A stretch of DNA of 64,000 nt from positions 17,815,001 through 17,879,000 of the forward strand of contig CM074856.1 in the NCBI GenBank assembly GCA_037501455.1. Reading direction: 5' to 3'. The DNA is from Lantana camara. Lineage: Eukaryota > Streptophyta > Magnoliopsida > Lamiales > Verbenaceae. The first letter of the stretch is position 1. Every line of letters starts with the position of its first letter. The translations under genes were made by a program, and so were the position numbers. Shown here piece after piece: positions 46,110-58,795 of this stretch. The notes beneath the pieces were generated by a model. The model saw only the letters and a list, made by a program, of their open reading frames with translations, ran no database searches and was not told the DNA's origin.

Positions 46110-49100
46110 ATGGAGGCTGATGATCAGACGTTTAGGGTTGATTTCTCAAGCGAAGGAATTTCCAGGCTCCGGGAGACTGTTAAGGAGAAACTCAAGGAGT
46201 ACATGGGCGACTACACGGATGATACTCTCGTGGTATGAAATAGAAAATTTCATAAGCATTTTAGTTGATTTTATTTTGCCGAAACTGAAATTTGTGGAGA
46301 ATTGTGTGTTAATTGGGGTTATCGATGCTATGTAGATTCTACGGAGGTTTTGCTGCCTGTTAGTGTGTTAAAAGTTATGTAGTTATTTGTTTCCAGAGAA
46401 TGCTTGTACTTCTTTTGTGGTTACAGCCAGTGGGAGGATGTCTGTGAATTTGATTATCGAATCTTGATCGGTCTCTTGGATCGTTTAATATTGGTCATGT
46501 GCATTTCGTGGACTCACCTATTGTGCATTTGGTCTATTGGGATTTACTTTAGTTAGATTTTTCTATCAGGATCTTTTAGTTTATACTGAGATGAATGAGT
46601 TGTCAGGAATGACGGAACTTAGAATTTTAATGGAGTTTGTGACTATTTTATTCTGTTCAACTCTGGTGCAACTTAATCGGTTGTGTCAGTCTTCAATATA
46701 ATAACTTCATGATCGCATATTAGCGATTAACTTTAACCTTCTGAAGTATGAATTGTTTGTTACTAACCTGATCAGTCCTAGCGCCTCCAGTATGATACCT
46801 TTAATGTCATTTTTGTTAATAATTGTGCAATTCACAAGCTCATATCTGGTTAGTGATTGTACATTGATTCCTGTTTGATTGCACCATTTGTCCCTTTTAC
46901 TTGCCCTTTTTTCCTCAATTGAATGCTATTCAATACATTGAGGGTGGACATGCACTGAGGCTAATTTTGTTCCTCTTGAATGCACCTATTTAGTTCTATT
47001 GTGTTTAACTTTTATTCTGCTGTACTGAGTTCACTTTAAGGCTCCCCTGTGAGTTGGTGTATCAACAGTTACGGTAGAATAGCTGCATTCTTTCTATTCA
47101 AATTGCTGATCATTTGTGTTTTCTCTCTAGGAATATGTTATAGTCTTGTTAAAAAATGGTAGGCGTAAAGATGAAGCGAAGAGTGAGCTGAATGTCTTTT
47201 TGGGAGATGATGACAGCGACTCTTTTGTATCTTGGTGAGGCTAATTGAATTGGTACTATCACGGTATCACCACCCTGAATGTCGAGTCATGTTCTCTAAC
47301 TGTTACATCTGTTTTTCATAGGCTTTGGGATCATTTGGCGTCTCATATTAACCTATACGTGCAACAACCAGAACGTCATACAGATGGTGCTCCAAAAACA
47401 AAACCTACTGCAGGAGATCAAGGTGCAAAGGGTTTGTCTAATAAGATTGAATCTGAAGCTAAGAAAGCATATTCTACTAAAACATCTGGTCACAATCGGG
47501 AACCAGAAAGAACAGGGTTAGTTAGGGATGGAGGTGAAAGTGAAGTTCCCCTTCCTCGTAACTCTCTTAAGGACAATGTGAATTCCCGCGATGTATCTCA
47601 CAAGAGAACTAGTCGAACTAGGCCATCTCTTTCTCCTCGACCCAGAATTCATAAGAAAAGAAGGCATACTGAGGAGCAGCGGCCGAAAAAGGTAGAGTTT
47701 TCTCCATTACCAGTTCATTTGCTGCCACAAGCTTTACATTTTACTGTTCTTGCACACATCATTTTGTGTTTGTCTTGATATATTAGAAACTTTGTATCAG
47801 AACATGAATCTTAGACCCTGTTTACCTAAGCCAGCTTTACTAAATAAACTCATGCCCCTTTGGCAAACTGATGGAGGTGTGTTCAGGCAGCCTCTCCATA
47901 ATTGTAATTGGGAGTTGCTCTGACATTTGATACTATGATATGCATTAACTACTCGGCTGAGTTTTGCGAAGTTAGGTGATTTAGGTGCAGATGGTCTGAT
48001 GTGCTGATGGCTAGCACTTATTAAGGACCTGAGATGTACCTTACAAATTAGAACTATTTATAATTTTTGTTTACAATATAGCATTTATTCATGACTTTAT
48101 TGCATTTAGAATCTATGTGTAGGACCCACCTCTTTGCTAAATCTTTGATGGAGAACTTTTCAAATGCCCAGTGAATTGTGTCTAAATGTAGATGGTTTTT
48201 CCTTCTCTTCATGCTATTCATTAGTTTTCTTTTAAAATGTTGATCTTATATTCTGAGCGTGAGCTCATTCTGTAATTTTGTAATATAGAAACTAGTCTTC
48301 CTTATGTTCCTTGGTTTATATTTTCCAATGAGGAAGCCCTTGAATTGATTTCTTTTCTCTGATTTATTCTATAAACTCAGCAGAGAGAAACCTCGCAGCC
48401 AACTGTCAGTGCACCAAGAAGGCTGCTGCAGTTTGCAGTACGGGATGCTGTTGGTACTTCTAAGACACCGAGTTCAATAGCTGAGCCTTCAGTCAAACGC
48501 CTGCGTTCTGTGGTTTCTACACCAACTGGAGATTTGCCCCTTGATGAACGGCCCTTGAGAATTCATCGTCCTTCCATGTCTGTTGCTATTAAAGCTGTGG
48601 CAGAAGCGGTAAAGGATGTGAGCAAAGTTAGAACCCCACGAAACGTGTTTGATAGGCTTGGTCATTCAACAGATGTTTCGAACACTACCAATCTTCAAGA
48701 ATATGGAGTTGTTGATCAAGATTTGGATGGTGGAGATTTTAGTGTTGAAGTGGAAAATTTTGACTCTATTTATTATCATCCACTAGATGATAGCAGCAGA
48801 CTGCAAATGGAGAGCATACCATCTTTCCATGAAACTATCATGGATGCTGATTTGGGATACAATGGTGGAAATTATGATGATTTTGATGTCAGAGGACGAG
48901 AAGCCACAGATATATCCCGGTCAGGCACATCTGTTGTAAACTGGGTAGATAACTCCCAGAGGTTCCAGTACGATACTGCTGATGATTTTGATGAAAGACT
49001 GCATAGGCCAGTTGAAGATTTTAGTCAGCCTGCAACAGTGCATAATACATCCCTTAGAATTGCTTCCACTGTGAGCATGAATTCCAGGAGAGCTTCTCAA

Positions 49101-50896
49101 TATGCGGAGGAAAGGGAGGTGTCGGTGATGGATAATCGCATAAAAAATGCTGATGCTGTCACTACTAAATCGCAAGTGCGGTTGATGAAGGAGAACAACA
49201 ATCCCACAGTAGCTTTTAATGGAAATGTAAGAAGTCCTTGTGAAATCATGCTTGGTTATGTCTCTGCTTCCTGTTTATATTTGGTAGAGATTTACTTTTT
49301 ATGTATCGTCTCCCTTTTACCCATTTCTGGTGACTTACTTTATTGTAGGCAAAACCTGATTCAATTCCGCAGCAGTCAGAAAAGACTCAGACTCTAACTG
49401 GTGAGCTTTGCATTTTTCCCCATATAATTATCTCTGCTTGTTTCAAAACATGTGTAAGAGCACATTGGTGTTTTTTACACATTGATGTGAAGTTGAAATA
49501 ATTTTATATGTTCCCTGGTATTATTGGCTGTAGATTTTCACCTAATTCTCTTTTCAATACTTGACCAACTTGAAAATTATTTGCATCTCCGGCTTGTCAA
49601 TAATGTTGATCCTTTATCTAAATTCTTGATGCATGCAGGTCCGAATAATTCTGGCCAACCAACTGAAGATGCTGATTTGCGGACCATCTTTGTTAGCAAT
49701 GTAATTGCCTGCATTTGAACCTGAACCTCCCATTGATGGATCTTTAGTACTTAAATGTCCTATCCTTTCCTTGTACCTGATATACTCTATCCCTTTTATT
49801 AGGTTCATTTTGCTGCCACCAAGGATAGCCTTTCTCGCCATTTCAACAAGTTTGGAGAAGTTCTTAAAGTGATTATTTTAACTGATCCAACCACCGGACA
49901 ACCAAAGGGGTAAGTATTTAGTAGATGCTTCATATCCCTTTCACCCCTGCTAATTCCACTATCATTCTGAAATGCATCTGCTTACTCAGGTCAGCTTATA
50001 TAGAATTTATGAGAAAAGAAGCAGCTGAGCTTGCTTTATCATTGGATGGAACCTCTTTTATGTCTCGCCTTCTCAAGGTATGTGATTGAAGGATGTGAAA
50101 TGTGGCGGCTTTATAGATTAATGGCCTCCCTGAATGTAGTTGAATGTATGTGCCATTAAGATACAAATTGATAGTATCATATACTTTTTCGGTTGTTTCC
50201 CTGTCTTGGCCAGATTTACCTTTTTGTAGGGAAAGATTGGGTGAAGATGTTGTTCTTTGTATGAAAATCCTTCGCCATAGATTAAGTGTTGCATCATTTA
50301 GATCAGGTGAAGCTGGTGGTAGATATGTTTTTTGAAATAAATCATTTTAAATTTGCTTTACTCAAAAAGAAACAAATTTTACATAGATTTCCTTCTGTTG
50401 TTAAAAAAATGCTATGATGTTAATAATCTGAAAGTCAAAAACTGAAATTCAGAGTACAATTGCACGAGCCATAATTTACAGAAGTTACAGCAAAAGATTA
50501 ATGGACTACGAAAAATGCAAATAGAGAAGCTGAATCTGTATGTTTGACCATTATGTGTTCATTTACGTAATTTTGCTTCACGTGCAGATTGTACGGAAAA
50601 CCGCTGCTCAGCCCGAAGCTGCTGCATCTTCAGTAACATGGCCTCGTGTTGCAAGAGCATCTCCATTTGCAGTTCCCAGATTTAGCAGAGCCCCTTTTGC
50701 TAGGGGTGGTTTACACAGGAGCCGTGTACCTATGAAGCCCGGTTTGAGAAGTTTCCAGTGGAAGCGTGAAGCTGACTCAACTTCAACCGAGACGTCAGGT
50801 CAGGGTCCCAACACCATCATTGCACAACCACCCACCCGTAGTCTGACATACGTTCGAACTGAATCCAAGGCCAATGGAAGTTCTGGTACGGCTTAG
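46110..50896 (+). CDS. PWI-like and RRM domain RNA-binding protein
   Basis: Nine coding exons: 46110-46232, 47131-47234, 47322-47691, 48381-49226, 49349-49400, 49639-49700, 49803-49909, 49990-50077, 50588-50896. All introns are GT-AG, and the joined length is 2061 nt (686 residues plus stop). Residues about 15-80 form a PWI-like fold as at the N-terminus of Nab2/ZC3H14 proteins (LLKNGRRKDEAKSELNVFLG). The middle is basic and Ser/Arg-rich, then acidic. An RRM follows near 510-595 with RNP2 IFVSNV and RNP1 KGSAYIEF, close to that of nuclear poly(A)-binding protein PABPN1; the tail is arginine-rich. Role inferred from domains: nuclear mRNA binding, perhaps poly(A)-tail handling or export. The zinc fingers of animal Nab2/ZC3H14 are absent. 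The frame is intact and the exon phases fit throughout. Confidence 0.93.
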
Positions 50897-51529
50897 GTGC
50901 TCAAATTAATTTAAAGGGAATTTTTGGATTTGAGGGCATAAACCCTAATTATCCGATAATTGTTTTTGCTTGGTCGGATACATGAGCCAAGCCCGGAGAT
51001 ACGCATGAGTTGAGGAGATAATTTCCCTTCTTTTGCTTCGATTAGTAAGAGCTTAAAGATTGGGTGGTGGAAGGGTGTCAGAGAGGGGGATTTGGTGGAT
51101 GGATAGTCTTTTTTTGTGTAGAAATGGTGGAAGTACACTGCTAATATCTTGCTATTTGTGAATATTGGACTGGACTTTATATCCTTTCAGCACTTGTTTA
51201 TGCTTATATGAAGAAAATGAGAGGGTAACATAAATGTCCCCTACCTATGCTCCTAATATTGTTATGCCGATTTATTATAAGTTAAATTTTTGGCCATTTT
51301 GTTTTGTCGCAGTAACTGGTTCTGAGTATTTTGTATCAATTTTCTGTTTCATTTAACTGTAATTATTGTGGATGTGGTGGTTCCAGATAGTAAATTTGTT
51401 ATTGTTATATATAAACACCGGTCTAATATATTCTCAACTTTGAGTGTTTTCATAAGACACGAACGATTGTATACCCTTTTTTGTGCATTATTACTTATCA
51501 AACATAAATAAGTTGTCTTACCTTTTAGA
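50897..51529 (+). other. 3'UTR and flank of the RRM gene
   Basis: Contains the 3'UTR, probably to about 51200, then AT-rich DNA up to the MULE. No other gene. Confidence 0.45.
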
Positions 51530-52948
51530 GTTAATAATATTTTACCACCCTGTGTTATGTAAAATTAGCATAATGTCCCCTCTGAAAGATAACAATTCCC
51601 AAGAAAGCTTCTTGTGTTTTTTGAAAACAGTCTCACTGCCTCCTCCGTTAATTTTAAAATGATTTTAGCCTGAAAAAGACAATTATACCCTTCATATATT
51701 GCCCTTTAATTAATGTTTGAACAAGCTGAAACATTAATTAAAATTTTCAGAATTTTCCCTCTCAAACACAAACCCTTCTTGTTCAATGGATTCTGGGTAG
51801 ATTTTGAAACATTGGCAAAACTTTTGGATTCCAACAATATCAACAACACAAGAAGCTCCTAAGGGTTGTGTCTTCACGGTATGTATAGGGTTTTGATGGG
51901 TTTGTGTTATTTTCTCCTAAGTGTTAGCATTTTGTTAATGGGTTTTTTGTTCAATAATTTGTGGCTTTATTTTGTTGAAATTTCTTGTAAATCTTGTAAC
52001 GTTTCGGTGTTTATTGAGCTGATAAAGTGAAATTTTGGACTTATTCAGATGAGAAATACTTATTGTTGTTCAATGGTGGGTTCCATGGAAATATTTTGGT
52101 CCCTACAGATATGTTAAAAGGATGTGGTGTTTTTAATGTTTGTTGTCTCTTTACTGTGAGACATGGGCTTGTCCTTTTCTTATTTGTTTATCAGCTTGTG
52201 GTCCATGTTCGAAATTTGAGGGTGGTCCTTGTGTCCCTGTTCTTTTACACTTAGCCACTATGTCTCATGTGTTTTTGTTTTTTATTTTTTTGTAATTGTA
52301 GATGGTTGAGATACACATGTGGATTGGGGGCAGGCTTGAATACAGTCCATCTGTGACTTATGTTGGTGAATGATTGTTTAAAAGGTCTGATATTAATTTG
52401 GATGAGCTAAACCTTACTAAATTGTATGATGTGTATGAAGAAGGGGGTGGTGCTCGTAGCTCAGTTCACTTCTACTGGCAAATGACAAGCCACTCGTTAG
52501 AGGAGGGGTTGAGGAAGCTGGTGCACTATCACTACAAAGATTGGGGCATAATTGACACTGATAAACCCATCGTATTCTACACTCAAGTGATAGAAATCAA
52601 CTGGTTTAGATTCAACACTCAAGGGGACATGATTGAAAAGGAATCACAGCCCACTGTGCAAATTGAGAAGGACAAAGACATGGAGGAAATAATCAGTAGT
52701 ATAGACTTCAATGTCAGTAATTCACCTTTGGAAAGGACCACAACATAGTTGAATAAAGAATGAGAAGCAGTGCTAGGTGATGATGATTTCACAGACCACA
52801 ACATTGAAACTGACCTTGCTGGTACAGATTACACTCAAGAGAAGTATGAAATAGGGGACTTTGGTAGGTTTGGCTGTGGTGTCATGCCAACAATTGTCAA
52901 TGAAGATGGGCCATTGCAGAAATCAAAGAGATCAAAGTTGCCACAAAA

Positions 52949-53470
52949 GAGGAAGACATTGCAAAAAACAAGAAATTTGAAAGTGAATGAACAAAAGAGT
53001 CCTGTGAAGGCACAACCAACTGGAAAGAGCAACAAGAAGACACAACCAACTAGGAAAAGAAAGAGAGTTGGATGCACAAAAAGAGGAAGACATTGCAAAA
53101 AACAAGAAATTTGAAAGTGAATGAACAAAAGAGTCCTGTGAAGGCACAACCAACTGAAAAGAGCAACAAAAAGACACAACCAACTAGGAAAAGAAAGAGA
53201 GTTGGATGCACAAAAGAGGAAGACATTGCAAAAAACAAGAAATTTGAAAGTGAATGAACAAAAGAGTCCTGTGAAGGCACAACCAACTGGAAAGAGTAAC
53301 AAGAAGACACAACCAACTAGGAAAAGAAAGGCACAAACGAGGAAGACATTGCAAAAAACAAGAAATTTGAAAGTGAATGAACAAAAGAGTCATGTGAAGG
53401 CATAACCAACTGGAAAGAGCAACAAGAAGACACAACCAACTAGGAAAAGAAAGAGAGTTGGATGCGGTTA
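52949..53470 (+). repeat. 123-134 bp coding minisatellite x4
   Basis: Units start at 52949, 53083, 53216 and 53339 and contain GAGGAAGACATTGC and AACAAAAGAGTC. They encode lysine-rich peptides, but spacings of 134, 133 and 123 change the frame between most units, showing expansion after the gene lost constraint. Confidence 0.9.
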
Positions 53471-53664
53471 AGACAGAGATCCAGATGTGTTTACAATGAA
53501 GATGATGGTCCACACCAGTTAGATGCAACAAATTCAGATGGTGAGAAAGATGACAACCTATGGTTCAGGGAAGGTAGAGATGTGTGAAGAGAATAGAGAA
53601 AGCTGATCCAAAGGTCGATGTGAGGATCAAAACTGCAGTTGAATGGCTGAGAGAAGTACCACCT

Positions 53665-54504
53665 TGTAGGGCCCCAAGCGGTGGGCACCACACCCCCGCA
53701 CTATAACCCGACATGTGTAACGAAACGAAGACTCCGCACACGTACCAAGTCATAGCGAACGGGAAACAAAACAAAACTCCAGGCCTAAGCTAGGCGGTAC
53801 CTAACCCTGTACGAATGAAAGAATGCAAAACAAGACAACGAGAGCAGAACAAAATGCCCACTTTTCAAAAACTTTTCATACTTTAAACATACAGCGCATT
53901 ACAGGCATAAAATCAACTATACGGGTTCAACTAATCCAACAAACATGTCCTATCCTGTCCCGAACAATTACACAATAAAACGGGTTCAACTGGCCCTAGT
54001 AACCTGTCCCGAATAATCATACAATCAAGACGGGTTCAACTAATCCAAGCACCTGTCCTAACCTGTCCCGAAATTCCAAACATTCGAATCATAAATTGCA
54101 AACATGTACAAAATAAATCTTATACAAAATTTACGAATCATAAATCAGAACAAAATGCTTAACAAACTTAAACGAGCAGACACAGACTCAACGGACACGA
54201 CACACCACCGCCTAGCACGAACTCCAACGATCAAAACCTGCAGCTAAAAACATAAAAGGGGGAGGGGTCAGTCCAAAGACTGAGCGAGGGGTTAACACAC
54301 GCACGCTATAAGTATATATAGAGCACTAGGGCTGTCAATGGGTTGAATTTTAATCCGAATCCGATCCGAATCCGATCCGATTTTTGACATATCCGTCCGA
54401 TAAAAAGATTCGATGGATCATATCCGATTATAAATATTCGAAATCCGAATTAAGTGGATCGGGTATGGAATCATACGGTCCGATCCGTTAAGGATCCGAA
54501 TCCG

Positions 54505-54554
<50 letters not shown>

Positions 54555-57500
54555 ATAATAAATAATTTTATATAATATCAATTAGCATCTCAAATATGCA
54601 TATATAATTAAGCAATATAATATGAATATAATGAATAACATTTTACTAAATTTAAAACTATGTTACATTTCTCTAATATTACTCTCAATTATTAATATTT
54701 GTGTTCATTTATGTTCCTATATATGTGTGTATTAGCGTATATCTTTAAAATATATCATAGGTTTAAGTTGGATAGAATGTTTTTTATGTTCTAAATTGTA
54801 ATCCAAGATTTAATATTAGTAATATGTATATAGTTATTAGTATTAGGAAGTGTTAGTTATGTAATGTTATTTTTTGGGAGTTAATCTCTATTACATTTAT
54901 TAGTTAAGATTAAGTTGTATTGTACATAAATATTCGACAAACAATCTAATATTATGATAGATATGCTAAATTACATTTCCCTTCAATGAATTATAATTTT
55001 ACTTAATTGTAATATCACCTTATAACACCAACTTTTCATTTCCACTTAATTGTAAATCTCATCTAGTAGAGAGTTAATCTCACATAGCAGAGGGTTAATC
55101 TCACCCAAATAACATAATATCACTTAACTAACATAAAATTAAATAAAATTCAATCAAATAAAAATGCCTAATCCACCATGTCTAACAATTCCATAATTAA
55201 TTACGGTGATGTACTACACCACTATAAATATAATGTAAACTTATTTTTATAATAAATTATATTTTATAAAAGCTAATTTCTCACTTTTAAATAGATAAAA
55301 AGAAAACAATAGTGTTAAAACTTAAATAAAGACTCTAAAAAGTAAGTAAAAATTAACGCAAACCCTAGACCAAATAAAAGTTGGCCTGGCCCTCAACTGC
55401 ACATTATTCATCTTTCTATTTCATTTCTCAGCCGCCGTCACCACCATGCCCATTAGCTCCCATCTGCACATTCTTGATCTGCCTATTTCATCACTCAACC
55501 GCCGTCACCACCATACCCACTAGCCTTCCATCCACCGTAGAAACGCGACACGAACCACCGACCAAGTACTGTTTTGTGCTGCTGCTGCCGCTGAATAAAT
55601 AGATACGACGTTCAGATTTGAAGACTTTTGTAATGTGGTTTTTTCTTTGTTTTCTTTATTAGATCTATACTTCTAGCTCGTGTTTTGCCGGAAAATTCTC
55701 CATCGTCTTATCTTATCTCAACTTCTTCACTGCCCTAGTCTCCCATTCCCTTCAATAGCTCTCTCCTTCATTCTTCAATCGTTATCGGACCGGTTTTTTC
55801 TATCGGATTATCCGACCCGATATCAATCGAATTTGGTTGGGACAGATCCGAGTCCTATAGGACCCGGACTCGGATTCGGTAATCTATTCTTATAATCGGA
55901 CTCGGATTCGAAATAGTCGAATCCGATCCGAGTCCGACCCGTTGACAGCCCTATAGAGCACAACACAAAGTAGAAGCAATGTTCGTGAACCCGGGGTTAG
56001 TTTTTGCACGCCAAAACATTTACCCGTGATAGTATACATATAGGGAGACTTAAAACCAAATAAACAAATCTTAACTCAAACGTTTCTTAAAGGATAAACT
56101 CAGATTCATGCAGACTTAGCACACATATCGGAGCATATTTTGTTAGCTTAAAAGTATATCAAATTTTATCTTAATTTAAGAATCTACCCCCGTTTCACGA
56201 ACTTATGACAGACAAACGTAAAGCTCGGCGGGAACGAGAACACATCCAACCAACTCCTTCTTATCACACATATGCATAAACAGACGAAATCAAAACAAAC
56301 GTACCTCCTTCACACCGGGTGATGAGAGGGTTGTACATACCCTAACCATCCACACATATATGTCAGGGTCGTGAGTTTCATGACACTCACACCCAAGGAC
56401 TCCATCCCCCACTAACCTCCTAGTGGGTTCCGGGTTGATCCTATCAAAATGGCGAAGTGCACAGGGGTTGTAACCGGCGACCCCATGGCCGTCCCGGGTC
56501 TCCCTTACCCATAACTCCGGGGCCCATCACACAGATAAACACACATATATCGGAAGCTTAACCCGCTACACACAGATAGACAGACATATCTCATGCATAT
56601 CGTACTTATCATATCGTACGTACATATCATGCAGACTGACCTCGAACTCATAACAAACCGAAACTAAGCATACATAGGCTCATACATAGCGTTTCTTACT
56701 TTCAAACTTATGACAAAACCATCAAAGTACATATTTCACACATATCTACGTATATACCAGGCTTATAAATCGCACACATTCGAAAACGAGCACATTGCAA
56801 TAGGGTATAACTATATCCTAACCTCACCTGGTACCAGACAAAGCTGAAGACACAGCAAATGGTCCACCCCGGAACCTGCACGACCCACTTGTCCCTACCC
56901 CGGGTGCACCTGAACTAACGGAACACACAAAACAGACCACAAAGCTCAGACCCAGACAGACAACCACACAGAGACGCACGACAATGCTCAAACACGTAAG
57001 GGATGCGATCACACAAGCAGGATTCGAGTTCATATATTGCGCATTTACAAAGTAATCGAATCAAATTAACATATCACATTTCAGAAAATCGCACGTATTA
57101 CAAAGCCAAATAAATCATATACTAGCATGCTACGAATTTTATTTAAAGGTCACGAAGTTACATAGCAAATTCCAACTGAATCATAGAATGCTCAAGCGAA
57201 GAATATTAAGTTATTCCATTATCCGAGGTTTCATATAATTTTATAATGCATAACGAATTCACATTTTACATATAGATTAAATCCCAATTTATGTGATTTA
57301 AACCTTAATTCAAAGTTTCAAGGTTAGACATTAACTTCTTATAACGAAATTATAATTAACATATTTGTTTATCAATCAACAAGGATTAATTAGTTCAATC
57401 CATCCCAATTTACATATTTAGGAAAATTACACAAACATCCCCTCTAAGTTAAACAAAAAGCACAAATTTAACATACCGGGATTCAATTTATCAAATCAAA

Positions 57501-58795
57501 GTCTCCATATATATCATATTTCATTTCATTTCATGATTTCATACACATTGGTTTACATAATGATCGACAATTTAAGCATATCGCAATTAATTAACATTTG
57601 GAACAATTAAATCAAATAATCCCAAATACACAAATAAATTCGCAACGAATAAACCGAGCGTCCGATTAACGAACGGGAAGTGGCGTTGAACTCACCACGA
57701 CGAAAGAAACTTGTTGTACGAAGGGCGTCAGAACGCCACCGCCGGAACCTGCCGGACCGCCACGTGCAGCCGCCGGACCACCACCTCCGGTGGTCGGAAA
57801 ATTTCCCCGAAATCACAGAAACGTGCACCTTGGCCTGCCCGACAAAAGCCGTCAACCAATTTCAGAAAATACTAAACATGCCGGACTTCGTTGACGAAAA
57901 ACCGAACTAAATCTCAACGACGAAAACTGAAATTAAACACAAACCGTAAAACAAAAACGAAATCCGAACATACCGTTGGAAAGCCCGTAATGAGCCCTTC
58001 GAAAACCCCCTAGCCAAACACCGAAAAAATAATTGGAAAAATAGGCCGCCGATTCACCACCGTTCCGCCGCCAGCGGCCGGTTCTTGGGCTGCCACCTAC
58101 ATGGAAAATTCGGCCTCGTCGTGCTGAGTAATTCTTGTGAAGGGTCCGATGTCAAAAACTCGCCGGAAAAGGCCGAACCCCCGCCTTATTTACCCGCGCA
58201 ACCATCATGCCGGAAAACCCTATCTCCGCCGCGAATCTGACGAAAAGGAGGCCGGAAATGGAACCAGGGCCCCGAAAAACCTTGGAAACCGTCGACCCGT
58301 GCAACCACCATGCCGGAAAACCCTCCTCGCTGCCCCGATGGCGGAGCTGCATGCACAGAAAATTACGCCGGGGAGTCTTCTTCCACATCCCGGGGCGCGT
58401 GTCGAACAACCACCACCGGAAACCGCCACGAAAGGGCGGCGAAACCTCCGCCCCAAAACTGTCGCCCGCCGTGACTGAAATTCCGCCATATCTCCGCCAC
58501 CGCTGGTCGATTGGTCAAGATCTTGGTACCGTTGTGACCGCATCGTCGAGCTCTCCAAAATAGACTATTGGTTCGTCGAAATCCGTCAAGAAACGAGCAA
58601 GTTATGGTCGAGTGTGTGAAAACGGTGTAGTGTGTGAGAGAGAGAGAGAGAGAGAGAAGAGAAACGGGTGAGAAGAGAGAGAAAGAGCTGATCCGTTATG
58701 CTTGAAAAACGAGGGTCTGGGTGTTTTATCCCGGTTCCTCGCGTGTGAAACGAACGGTAGAAGGGGCAAACGATGTCAGAATTAGGCAAACTACA
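53665..58795 (-). mobile_element. solo LTR E, related to solo LTR A, inverted
   Basis: Lies in the minus orientation, ending TGTAGGGCCCC (plus-strand left) and CTACA (right), with perfect target duplication CACCT (53660-53664 and 58796-58800). Its downstream half matches solo LTR A (e.g. GATAGGATCAACCCGGAACCC on the minus strand, about 56420). The leader part (58030-58560) is strikingly GC-rich with a repeated CATGCCGGAAAACCCT (58207 and 58309), and a GA-rich run lies at 58630-58660. It interrupts the MULE transposase frame; removing it restores reading continuity. No internal region, so it is a solo LTR. Confidence 0.8.
54327..55953. mobile_element. hAT non-autonomous element (1627 bp)
   Basis: Inverted ends TAGGGCTGTCAATGGGT and ACCCGTTGACAGCCCTA, with perfect 8-bp duplication TAGAGCAC (54319-54326 and 55954-55961), diagnostic of hAT. 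Subterminal TCCGAATCCGATCCG repeats occur at both ends. A (TA)n run lies at about 54506-54551, and a CCGCCGTCACCACCAT block is repeated near 55430 and 55499. No transposase. Confidence 0.92.

Noticed and set aside
52027..52254. 75-codon frame upstream of the transposase relic
   Set aside because: Lies in the probable leader or intron of the MULE; no match to a known domain.
55381..55602. 73-codon frame in the hAT element
   Set aside because: Pro/Ser-rich product of a short CCGCCGTCACC repeat; not a transposase part.
58137..58563. overlapping frames of 112-118 codons
   Set aside because: Open because of GC-rich leader sequence in solo LTR E; both strands open, no domain.
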